This document shows positions 48,620 through 58,559 of a DNA stretch of 64,000 bases, piece after piece. The translations under genes were made by a program, and so were the position numbers. Source of the DNA: Jaapia argillacea MUCL 33604 (lineage: Eukaryota; Basidiomycota; Agaricomycetes; Jaapiales; Jaapiaceae); the NCBI GenBank assembly GCA_000697665.1, contig KL197719.1, forward strand, positions 1,182,206-1,246,205, given 5' to 3'. Below the pieces are notes generated by a model that worked only from the letters and a program-made list of their open reading frames with translations, did no database searches and had not been told where the DNA came from. Each line of letters begins with the position of its first letter. The first letter of the stretch is position 1.

Positions 48620-49699
48620 TCACATTCCGTCGAAGTAAGGGTTGTAGCTCGCCAAATCTTCGAGGGGCTCATCCACCTCCGGGATGGGGGAAAAGAACGT
48701 GATCCCATAGCGAAATAGTTTAGGCCCTGAGCGCAGCCGGGGGGCGCAAGGCGGAGGGGTAGTAAGTGAGTCACGGCTTGGAAGGTTTCGTTGGGAAGGG
48801 CGGCCACGCTCCACGATCTCGGCACGGATGACAAGGATGGGGGAAGGGAGAGATTGGATAGGAGAAGGAGAGTCTTCCATCCTGGTAGGCCTGAGTCGAG
48901 GATTTTGTCTGGGTGACGGGGGAGAGAAGGGATGGGCAGGAAGTAAGTGGAGTGGGTGTATCGTATTTTGGCTGGGTGAAAATAGTGTGAATAGTGGGGA
49001 AGCCGTGACGATTCTGGATGGGCAAGGAAGTTGGGCGGAAGGGAGCCCAAGTCCTAATCCGATGGGGGCCTTTCGGAGTTTAGGCTTGTATACATAGGGT
49101 GGGATTGTGGTAAGATCTATCGTAGGGGGTCGGTTGCGATTGGTAGATGATTGAAGCTTCGGAGAGGTTTGTACGGCAACACCAGGTTGCTCTGCTGAAA
49201 GAGGAATCGATGATATGTTCGGGAGGTGATACGACCCAAGTGCATCACGGCGACGAGGTCGTATCATTTTGATAGCAGTTGAAGAGACAGCCCTCGCATT
49301 GGGCCGTTGCATGGTAATTTGATGTTCTTCAGCCTCTGCTTCGTAGCCAGAATCGCGTAGCGGAGCTAGGATTGCATTGGGAGAGGTTACCAGCAATATC
49401 CTGGAGGGAAAGCCGGTGGATTGACGAGGAGTGGGGTGGGATGTCGCATCTGAGGCCAGCTCAGATGCATGATGTTTTGATATCAAGGGAAGGAGTGACT
49501 TGATTGATATAAAATCTCCACAATTGGTTGAGGGAGATTCCGGAGGTGTTGTGTCGGAAAGGGAGTCGGATGAATGTGATTGCCAGAAGCTTGACTGTGA
49601 GGAAGATGAGGAAGAGCAGGAGGAGGAAGAGGAAAGACTAAGAGATTCAAAGGCAGGTGAAGCAACGGCAGGAGCAATATGGCCGGTGGTAATCATCAT
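48620..49699 (-). CDS. Orphan intronless Ser/Pro-rich protein
   Basis: A single uninterrupted frame of 359 residues starting with two ATGs (49699) and ending YNPYFDGM. I recognise no domain. The N-terminus has a dense serine run (residues about 20-50) followed by Pro/Ser/Arg-rich sequence, so the protein is probably disordered. Lack of introns is unusual next to the multi-exon neighbours. The gene is 144 bp from the right end of the candidate transposon. A retrocopy or an orphan regulatory protein are both possible. Codon usage and the long open frame support coding, because shadow frames on the same strand break earlier. Confidence 0.65.
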   Translation of the reverse strand: MMITTGHIAPAVASPAFESLSLSSSSSCSSSSSSQSSFWQSHSSDSLSDTTPPESPSTNCGDFISIKSLLPLISKHHASELASDATSHPTPRQSTGFPSRILLVTSPNAILAPLRDSGYEAEAEEHQITMQRPNARAVSSTAIKMIRPRRRDALGSYHLPNISSIPLSAEQPGVAVQTSPKLQSSTNRNRPPTIDLTTIPPYVYKPKLRKAPIGLGLGLPSAQLPCPSRIVTASPLFTLFSPSQNTIHPLHLLPAHPFSPPSPRQNPRLRPTRMEDSPSPIQSLPSPILVIRAEIVERGRPSQRNLPSRDSLTTPPPCAPRLRSGPKLFRYGITFFSPIPEVDEPLEDLASYNPYFDGM

Positions 49700-50370
49700 G
49701 ATGCTGCGGTCTGGACAATTGAGAGCTGTGTGGGATGTGGTTGTGAGATCTTGGGAAACGTGAAATTGTTGAAGGTAGAATCAGCCTCTTTTATACGGAG
49801 CTCTCAGAGCCCAAGGCTAAGCTCCCTGCAGTGGCCTGCAAGCGGGAGTGAAAGGTCATAGACAACGGGACTCGGAGAACTTGATTGCAGCGAGACACCC
49901 ATCGGATGTCTCATCGTTGCAGAGGTTCAGAAAAGCGATTTCTCCGAGGCGCAATACCTAGTCAAGTCTCACAGTAAATTAGACCAAACGATAGATGAAG
50001 TTGACTGGTAATAGTGACACAAACAGCTAGGAAATTAAACACGGTAGTGGAGGAGGTGTAGAGCCAGTTGACTGAAATCCGAAATAGGAGCCTTTCCTGT
50101 TTGGGATGCAAAATCGCGTGGTGCCAAATCGGCCTCCCGAAGCCAAATCTCCACCCACCCAAACCGCCGCCTTCAAGACCAGTTAAGACCAACCGGTGAG
50201 TCGCATTTCATGTCGGGAGCCTTTATTCGAGGTCCATACGGGGTGTACGTACTCTGGATTCAGCGGAGTAACGCACAGGGAGCTGGGAATGTGGTGGATG
50301 GAGAATTTGAGACTTGGATGAGGCTCAGTCCAATTCTGAACCTGCCGCTGACTCTCGACCATCCACAGCC
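49700..50370. promoter_or_regulatory. Divergent promoter region upstream of RPL15
   Basis: 671 bp between the Ser/Pro-rich gene start (-) and the RPL15 start (+). Short ORFs here are chance. No telobox or other ribosomal-protein promoter motif was recognised. Confidence 0.4.
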
Positions 50371-51206
50371 ATGGGTGCCTACAAGTACATCGGCGAGCTC
50401 TACAAAAAGAAACAATCGGATGTTCTCCGATTCCTCCTCCGCGTCCGGTATGTTTCACTTTCGACCCTTGGGATTCCGTGACTGAGACTTTAGTTTGGTT
50501 TGAAGATGCTGGGAGTACCGCCAATTGAATGTTATTCACCGTGCCTCCCGACCTTCCCGCCCCGACAAGGCTCGCCGTTTGGGCTACAAGGCTAAGCAGG
50601 GCTATGTTGTCTACCGTATCCGTGTCAGGAGGGGTAACCGCAAGAAGCACGTCCCCAAGGGTCAGTCCACCCGATCTTTGCTTATCGAACTTCTCGCCTG
50701 ACTGTAAGGATAGGTGCCACTTATGGCAAGCCCGTCCGTCAGGGTGTTAACCATCTCAAGCCCCAGCGTGGATTGAGGAGTCTAGCAGAGGAGCGTGTCG
50801 GCAGGAGGTGTGGAAACCTGCGAGTTTTGAACTCGTACTGGATCAACCAGGATGGCGTCTACAAGTACTACGAAGTCATTGCTGTCGACCCGAGTCACAA
50901 AGCTGTGAGCAGACTTTGTCCTCGGCTTTCTTGATTCCTCCTAACTCTAAGCCTTATCTAAGATCCGCCGTGACCCCCGAATCAACTGGATCTGCGATCC
51001 CGTCCACAAGCGCAGAGAGGCTCGTGGTCTCACCAGCACTGGCAAAAAGGTTCGTCACTTTTGTGATAATTCTCCCTTTCCAAATCACCCATCTCCTTCC
51101 CAACTCCCAGAACCGCGGTATTGGCAAGGGCCATCGCTACAACCACACGCCCAAGTTGGCTACCTGGAAGAAGCACAACACGCTCAGCCTTCGTCGTTAC
51201 AGATAA
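50371..51206 (+). CDS. RPL15: 60S ribosomal protein L15 (eL15)
   Basis: This is a core protein of the large cytosolic ribosomal subunit. Five exons (50371-50447, 50506-50660, 50714-50904, 50963-51049, 51111-51206) join to 201 residues, near the universal length. The sequence is classic eL15: [18 protein letters not shown] at the start, the basic motif [23 protein letters not shown]-free linker [14 protein letters not shown], and [20 protein letters not shown] near the end. The donor of intron 4 is GTTCGT, a variant seen repeatedly in this window. The protein is strongly basic and contains no insertions. Confidence 0.97.
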
Positions 51207-51835
51207 ACGGTTCTGGCTCTGTCTTGCTTTGTTATCGCCACCTTTGTCGTGTCATCGTCAGCGTACACCTCCCGCTTCGCCTCTCTCATGCGATTTTCAC
51301 CCTCATGTTTTATGGATGTATGATGCTGCGCCGAAAATCTACGAGGTTGTCCATGCTCACCAAGTAGTTTTCCAAGTTGAGTGCGCATTGGTTAGGCTTG
51401 CTTGCGAACCGAGGCCTTGCAATCATATCTGATTGCTGAGATTGAACTGTTGGGACGCACGGCCTTTCCTAAGCTCTAGAAAAGGGTCAGAACAACCCAC
51501 CGAAAGCCAAGTTTCGCACTCCTTGCCTTGCAGAATATGCGTTTGCCTATCAGAAACCATATACACCGTTTATCTTCGGACGGTTGACGGTTGGCTCGGT
51601 GACAGGCTGAGCCCTGCTGTGAAGTTTCGTGTGTTCCTGAGTTAGCATCGAGTGGCGGGAGTAAAGGATAGGAGAGCTATTGGTGGATGATTGACCTTCA
51701 AGCTCGCTTCATACTGTCCGTGGAGTTCGAAAGAACCGCCTTCGAAATTTGGTGGTCAATGAATAGCAGTGACATTATCATTCGAATACAAATACATCAG
51801 CCAGTATGATATGGTGTACAAATCCGAACGCGAAA
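51207..51835. other. Convergent 3' region, RPL15 and SDR
   Basis: 629 bp between two converging stop codons. Only short unconvincing ORFs; no repeat seen. Confidence 0.45.
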
Positions 51836-53079
51836 TCACCCAAGATTGCTCAGGAAGTTATGAACAATTTGTGGAACCTTCGGAGATTCCTTGCTGAGTA
51901 TTTCGATGGTTTCGTCCTATGAGAAATGTCAATATAGATATTATCCAGTAAACAAACAGCCCGCTCACCCAAATGCGGACTTCACGTTCCCTGCCGCTCT
52001 CGCCCAAAACGAAATCACTAGGTTCCCTAATCCCATTATCTGATATATATCCGCCCCTCATCTTCTCCTCTACTTCTTCGTTGTCCTGAGCAGGTCCAAG
52101 GGCAGCCCAAACAAGTTGTCGACTCCCCTCTTCGCTCGTCCATGCGACGAGCCACTTGAAAATAGCGAAGAATATACTTTTGGGAAAGGGGACGCTGCGT
52201 GTGAGCTCAGAGTCGCAAAGACCTGGGTTAACCGTGGTTGCTATGATCGGGGATGTGGATGACAAGCGGTTTGCGAGGGCTCGGACGAACAACACTTCGA
52301 GAACTAACCAGAAAGAAGTGAGAATGAGTGACAATGTGAACAACAGCAAGCGAGGGGACTCACGCTTCGACTCGGGATAGCGGCCAGAAAGGGAGGTCTT
52401 GTTCTTGTTCATGCTCTCCAAAGTCTTCGTAGCATCATCAGGGATTTTGGCCCAAAAATGCACTTCACTGGACACAATGACGAGATGAGGCTTTGTCTTA
52501 TGTTCTCTGGCAGTCCTATCCATCGCGGGGAGGAGCAATAGGGATAGGAGAGCCGTTGACAGATAGTTGACCTTCAAGCTTAGGCCGAGCGGTCAGATAT
52601 TTCTGTTATAGGAGGAACAAGAGGACTTACGATGATTCCCAACCTTCAAACTCCTCGTATTCCGAAACTGCGATACCAGCATTCATGAGGAGGACATCTA
52701 GACGACCCTCCTCCTTTTCGAACCTCTCAGCGAATTGAATGACGGAAGCAGTCTTGGTGAGGTCGAGTAACCACAGCTCTAGATTCTTGCAACCAGTTGC
52801 TTTCTCGATCTCTACCCTCGCAGTGTCAGTGTGGATAGACCATAGTCAAGACAAGGAATGCGCACCAGCGACTGCCGCAGCGCCCCTTGATTCGTTTCTG
52901 CATGCCATTATTACCTTGGATGCATTCATGCAAGCGAAATGCTTGGATGCCTGAAGCCCAATTCCAGTATTTGCACCGACGACAATAACAGTCTTGCCAG
53001 TCAGATCGGCTTTGACGTCCAAAGGTGGGGCACCATAGAATTGCCTGAGAAGAAAATCGAGCATCGTAAGCTTCGCCAT
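51836..53079 (-). CDS. Short-chain dehydrogenase/reductase (copy 1)
   Basis: An NAD(P)-dependent SDR of the retinol dehydrogenase/WW-oxidoreductase-like group; the substrate is unknown. Five exons (53079-52866, 52811-52631, 52578-52364, 52303-51969, 51916-51836) give 341 residues. The cofactor motif VGANTGIG (about 34-41), the structural MNAG (after LDVLL), the catalytic serine in VIVSSEVHFW and the YPESK (Tyr-x3-Lys, the Lys near 203) are all present. The tail ends ETIEILSKESPKVPQIVHNFL. It is a close paralog of the gene at 56490-57804, and intron positions are shared. A second in-frame Met lies at 53064, but MAKL is conserved in both copies, so I keep 53079. Confidence 0.9.
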
Positions 53080-53524
53080 TCGAGAGATATTAGAGTGTTC
53101 GATGGATACAAGAGTGAACCTAGGGCCATATTGACTGAGCGAGTTTATAACGGTTTAGTCAACCATGAGCGGCTGATGACGACGATGCCTTCCTTGCCGC
53201 GCTTGCGTGTTGGATGCGGCAAGGGTCTGAAAACAGATATTCAGAACATTGCGACGAGTTCTTGGCTACTTAGTGATCATGAGATTCAATGCCTTTGACC
53301 TTCATATTATAAAGGTAACCACTCACAAGAGTCCAGAGTTGTGTAGAAGCACAAGGTTTACTTCCTAAGTCTTCCTTAGCCGGTGACATGGTGACAACAC
53401 GCGAGACACAGTTGACGCGTTTGACGCCTTCACTGTCCGTCAGTTCCAGCATTCCGCTCAGTGCATACTCCTGTTGTCCAACCGGAGCTCGCTTGCCTGC
53501 TGTGTTTGCATCACTCGACAATCG
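53080..53524. promoter_or_regulatory. Divergent promoter region, SDR copy 1 and F-box
   Basis: 445 bp between two divergent start codons. The F-box frame is open slightly upstream but without an ATG. Nothing else was recognised. Confidence 0.4.
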
Positions 53525-56188
53525 ATGCTGCCAGATGCCTCGGGAAGTGGTATAAAAGCCCGCCCGAAGGATGCCAAAAGGAAACGGACTGCGACAGAAG
53601 AGGTTGCCTCCGATGTCGGCAAGAAACGCGCTCGATGGAAACCTCCATTGGGTCGACTGGCAAAGCTCCCAGACATGTGTACAGATATCTTGTTTGACGT
53701 ATGCCTTCTCCCGTCGATCACCCTGATGATTATGTGTTTACTCGACAACTGGGTGGGCCACAGATTTTCAGTCACCTTCTTCCGAACGATATATTACAGC
53801 TCTCGCGTACTTCCAAGGACTTTCGACGCCTCCTTATGCATCGATCAGCTGCATGGGTGTGGAAGATGACACTGACCAACATTCCTGGGTTCCCCGAGTG
53901 CCCCGATGATTTGACGGAACCGCAATGGGTACATCTGGCTTTTGACCAACGTTGTCATGTAAGGGAAAGCTTCGGACTGTTGATCGAAACTGCTCTTATC
54001 GAGAGGTTATACTAGAGCTGCGGCACGCCAAAGATTCGTGTCGTCCAATGGGCACTTCGTGTGCGGTTCTGCCAAAAATGCTTAAAAATCAGGTTGGGTT
54101 GTTACACCCATCCATTGCCATAGCAGTAACTTCACCCCGATTCTGCAGACTTGTTGAACGGTCTCGGAACTTTATGTGTGATGTATTCGGAGCGATACTG
54201 GGAGATCTATTACCATCGGTTCCTGGGAGTGAGCATACCTATCTTCACTTGGTTTATGAGGTCTGACCGTTTACAATAGAAAAGTACTACAGTTCGCCAC
54301 TCTTTTTGAAAGATTCTGTGGAAGACATCCAAAATCTTCTCACACCCACCCGTCAGACAAGTTTGAAAGGAGAAGAACGTGCAACCTTCATTCAGCAACG
54401 GTTGGAGGGAACGAAGAAAATCAAGTCGGTATGCAGCCTTCGTCGTTCCTTCGGAGAAGTTCCGCTCACGGAATATAATAGCACGCAAAGATCTGTGAGC
54501 AATGGGCGCGAGGCCAAGCGTCCGACCGTACACAGGAGCTGGACGGGGCACGAAAGGACCGAATGGAAGCGTAAGTTGCTTCAAGGGTGGTATTGATCAA
54601 AAGTGCTCACAGCGCATTTTTAGTATCCAAGCGAAGTTGAAGGCTCTGGGATGGGAAGATGTCTTGTCTAAGATGACTTGGAGAGAGACGGAGGAATTTG
54701 AGAGACACAAACTTGTGAAGGAGCCGAAACGTCTAACCGAACGAAGTCGGTACCTTCTCTCTCTTCTGTTTTGTCGGATATCTTACTGAACCTTTCCCAT
54801 TTGCATGTTCGCAGTTTGGAACAATATCAGGGGACCTCTGGTCGAACATATGGAGCAGGTCAAGGCAAAGGTCCTCGAACGAGACCGCAAGGCCCTCGTC
54901 TTCGCGAGAAAGCGTATCGCTATCGAAGTTCTACGGACTTATAAAAATCAATGCCTCCCGTACACCCAAATTCTTCCCGGCCCCCCCGATTTTTGCGACA
55001 TCCCCGAGATTCGAGACATAATTGAATTGCCCAGCGACGTCCCTGTCGATGAAAGTAGCTTCTCACAAATCGCTGAGCGTCTTCCCGCCCTTTCGGAAGC
55101 TTGGGCTTCGTCGATTCACGAGAAGCTTTTGGAGCACCTTCTGGTCCGGAAAGAAGCGAAGTATCTCCTGCCCCGGACCTCCGAAGGTGTACCCGAAAAC
55201 GTCGCGGACCTCGACGCAGACGCCCTTCGAGATTTCTTCCGGAAGTCACAGCTCGCCACAACTGTTTACAAGTGCTCAGACTGCCAAGAACCGTTCGACC
55301 TGTATCGTTCACTTCTGATGTTTTGGGACGATATGGAGCAAAAAGAGGAATTGTTTGACTTTGGGCAGGGCGTTGATCTCTATCAGTTCAAGAATTCGTC
55401 CGCCCTTTTCTACCCTCGGGTTCTGGCGCACAAATGTCTCGTCAAGAAGGTGGACCACGAAATTGACGCTAGCGATCCTGCGTTAGGCCTCCCTGAGTGG
55501 ACGACTGTGCGTCAGAAGTGGTCTCCCGACAAATTGAAAGTTGATGAGAGGACGGGAATTGTGGTTGCCCGGATTGTCGTCGCCTGCGGCTTAGATCCCA
55601 AAACCGCCACCGCACAAGACATGGACGCCCTGGACGTCCGCCTTGCTTGTCTGGCCTGTACAGTTTGGCCACCGTCAGCCAAAACAGATGTGAAACCTTC
55701 AACCATGGCCATGGATTGGAGGGGCGCGGTTAGTGTATCCCGCCTTATACGTATGGTCTGGCCTGTAGGGTACTGACTCATCTTACAGGTCAAGCATCAA
55801 GTCCAATTCCATAACAAATTTGTTCCTTGGTTCAAGATTGCCGATGAAGAAGCCCAAGCATTGAAACTGGTCGAAGAGCAGGTTGCGGCGGGAGACGAAA
55901 CAATCTCTTGTAATGTGCCTACAGAATGGGGTTGTTCGCACTGTCGTGACCTGCCCGTCGAGCCGGACCTGAAGGGCTCCCTCCAGATTCGTGCCCACCT
56001 GGCCGCCAGGTGCGACGATATTTCAAGTTTACCACATCCCTGCAGTGCTCTGACGGGTATCGTACGAAAGGCACGGCATATCTGACCCCAAAATTAATGT
56101 CGATTACTTCAAGGACTTGGATACTCCCCCAAACGCAGTCGCTGATGGCCTTTACCCTAGGCACAGCCACGTCACCATCCCACCTTGA
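53525..56188 (+). CDS. F-box protein with zinc-binding motif
   Basis: A likely substrate-recognition subunit of an SCF ubiquitin ligase. Ten exons (53525-53698, 53764-53958, 54016-54092, 54149-54228, 54280-54428, 54491-54570, 54624-54745, 54815-55728, 55789-56009, 56071-56188) give 709 residues. After a basic N-terminus, the F-box is LAKLPDMCTDILFDIFSHLL (from about 46), the second half being joined across the first intron. It is followed by a Cys cluster, CHSCGTPKIRVVQWALRVR ending FCQKC, a pattern seen in many agaricomycete F-box proteins and probably zinc binding. A second, isolated CSDCQ lies near the middle. The rest is helical. The substrate is unknown. The gene sits between two SDR paralogs in opposite orientation. 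Confidence 0.85.
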
Positions 56189-56489
56189 TGGATATGTTTT
56201 GTCCCTTTACGCGATTTGCCAGAGGCGATTGGGAGGTAGAAATGGTATTATACACCAGAATAATAGAGGGTGAACTTGCATCAACCTCCGTCCCAAATTA
56301 ATGTAATGATAACCCTCTGCTTGCTGTGGGCTCCAATCACTGCATCCTTATTCCATACCTAAATCAATGTATTACAAGTGAAGCCTCCGTGCAATATATG
56401 GGTGAGAGCCGTTTTGGATTATGCGCCCCACACGGAATGAAGGTAGAGGAGAGATCATTGGTAGAAAAATTCGGTTGGGAAAGGGAGAA
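56189..56489. other. Convergent 3' region, F-box and SDR copy 2
   Basis: 301 bp between converging stop codons; nothing recognised. Confidence 0.45.
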
Positions 56490-57804
56490 TCATTCACCGC
56501 GGGTGAGGAACTGATCAACAATCGCCGTTATCTTCGGAGACGCTTGACTTGAGATCTCGATCGTTTCCCTCTGTCAAACAACGGAATCAACACGGCTGTG
56601 CTATGAGACATTGCAAACGAACCGCTCACCCAGACACGCCGTTCGCACTCCCGTCCCTTGTCACTCAAGATGAAGTCGCAGACTTCCCTGACCTCGTTCT
56701 CCGAAACATAGCCTCCCCTCAGCTTTGGCTCATCTTCGGCCCTCGCCTCGGGCGGCCCCAGAGCTGCCCAAAGAAGCTGCCGACTTCCTTCTTCGCTCGT
56801 CCAGGCAAATAGTTTCTTGAACAAGTACGTCGCAATGGACGCAGGGAAGGTGATATTGCGTTGGAGGCTGGAGTAGCAAAAGCCGGGATTTACGGATGCG
56901 GGAATGATTGGTGAGGAGGTTGGCAGATGTGATGCCAGGGCTCGGACGAAAAGGATGTCAAGCACTAATTATACAGCGATACCTATTAGCTCTTGCTTAA
57001 AATTCGAGGGGATTCGTAGCACACGTTTGGTCTCACGGTACCGTTCTGTAGGGGTGTTCTTTCGCGTGTTGATGCATTCCAAGATGCGAGAGGCGGCTAT
57101 GGCTTGGTCAGGGATCCTTGCCCAAAAGTGCATTTCACTGGCGACAACGACGAGGCGAGGAGCCGCACTGTGCTCCGCGGCGGTGCGAATCATTGAAGGC
57201 AGGAGAAGCAGAGACAAGAGGGCAGTGGAGAGGTAGTTGACCTTTAATCTTACAGGAGGCGTGAGATTCCGTCTGGGGGGATGAAACGAAGAAGGGATGA
57301 AACGAAGAAGGGATGAAACGAAGAAGGGACTCACGAAGCTTCCCAACCTTCGTACTCTTCGTAGCCAGAAACCGCCATTGCGGCATTCATCACAAGAATG
57401 TCAAGACGACCTTCTTCTCTGTCGAATTTCTCAACAAACGAGAGGATCAAGGACGTCTGACAGAGATCAATGAGCCATAGTTCGGCATTCTGGAGACCTG
57501 TGATGTTCGCAACGTCTGCATTGGACGTCAGATGGGGTGTCAGGTTGGACGCCAGATATGAGGAACAATATCAGCAGAATGACTGTCGCACCAGCCACGG
57601 CAGCCTTTCCCTTTGTTTCGTTTCGACATGCCAAGATAACCTTGCCGGCTTTCATGGACGCGAAATGGATGGCTGCTTGTAACCCAATGCCGGTGTTGGC
57701 GCCAACCACAATCACGGTTTTGCTGTCAAGTCGGCGTGGACAGCGAGAGGGGGGGCACCACGAAACTGCTTTCGGAGGAGGTGGAAGACGGAAAGCTTTG
57801 CCAT
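56490..57804 (-). CDS. SDR paralog (copy 2) with a one-base frameshift
   Basis: This is the paralog of the SDR at 51836-53079 with matching intron positions and protein blocks (MAKLSVFHLLRKQFRG, VGANTGIGLQAAIHFAS, WARIPDQAIAASRI, YRETK). The Tyr-x3-Lys pair is kept. The first exon is broken: after VHADLTA the frame stops within two codons, while the matching GKTVIVVGAN continues in the next frame. One inserted base near 57723 would restore it, so this is either a deletion that disables the gene or a sequencing error. The rest, including the last exon (ETIEISSQASPKITAIVDQFL), is intact. One intron holds three tandem 16-bp repeats. Apart from the frameshift the gene would make a full-length protein. 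Confidence 0.75.
57278..57325. repeat. Three tandem 16-bp repeats in an SDR intron
   Basis: The unit GGGATGAAACGAAGAA occurs three times in a row inside the intron of SDR copy 2, just upstream (plus strand) of the intron donor. A fourth partial unit follows. SDR copy 1 lacks it. Confidence 0.85.
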
Positions 57805-58146
57805 GAATGGACCAGGATGGGGGTCAAGGTTCTACAGGGTTTCACAAGAGGGGGATATCGATTTTAAGTGGAGCATATGGGCCAGAGCAATGCCTACCCA
57901 CGCAATAAGCCCGTGTGGAATGCGATACCGAGTGCCTGCGCATCCTGAGCAACGAAGGTGCAAGTCAATACTGAACCTAGATACTGCGCCGTGCCGAGGG
58001 GACGCGTCTAACCCTGCCATTGGGGGCGAACACATCTTCCATCTCGAAGAAAATCCCTGATGGAAAGTTAGTGTGGTATCAAAAAACAGTCACCAGCACT
58101 GAACGCGTACGAAACGACAAAAAAATATTGACGCATCAAAAACTTC
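57805..58146. promoter_or_regulatory. Intergenic, SDR copy 2 promoter
   Basis: 342 bp between the SDR copy 2 start and the tRNA-Leu. Only chance ORFs. Confidence 0.4.
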
Positions 58147-58238
58147 TGAGCAGAACGAGATTCGAACTCGCGAGGTTTCCCATTGCGGATTTAGGTGATT
58201 ACCTAAACACAACGCCTTAACCACTCGGCCATCTGCCC
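58147..58238 (-). tRNA. tRNA-Leu (anticodon TAG), intron-containing
   Basis: The minus strand folds as a type II tRNA. The acceptor GGGCAGA pairs with TCTGCTC, the D-arm motif GGCCGAGTGGTTAAGGC is present, a long variable arm follows, and the T arm contains GTTCGAAT. The anticodon stem TTGTG/CGCAA has one G-T pair. The anticodon TAG is at 58205-58203. A 13-nt intron lies at 58189-58201 between positions 37 and 38. Confidence 0.93.
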
Positions 58239-58559
58239 CATGTGTAGTAAGGTGGTGAGGAGAGTAAGACACCAGACAAAGAGACGCTCACCTTAAGAGA
58301 GTGCCCCGAGCTTTGGGTGTTGAGGAATCGCGACAATGCTCGTAACAACGCAAGTGCACATTGAATTGATCAAACACAGATGCCAGATATCTAAGGTAGT
58401 GACCATGAAAGTGAATCTACATTTCGGGGATAGTCTTTGACGACAGTCATTGTTGACGGCGTTGATTACTCGAATACACTCCGCCGTAGCCAACAATTCT
58501 AGCCATTCATCAGTGAACATCCACGAGAAAAATGTTGTCAACTGACTTTATCTCCTCAC
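58239..58559. other. Intergenic downstream of the large orphan
   Basis: 321 bp between the tRNA-Leu 5' end and the stop codon of the minus-strand orphan. Nothing recognised. Confidence 0.45.
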
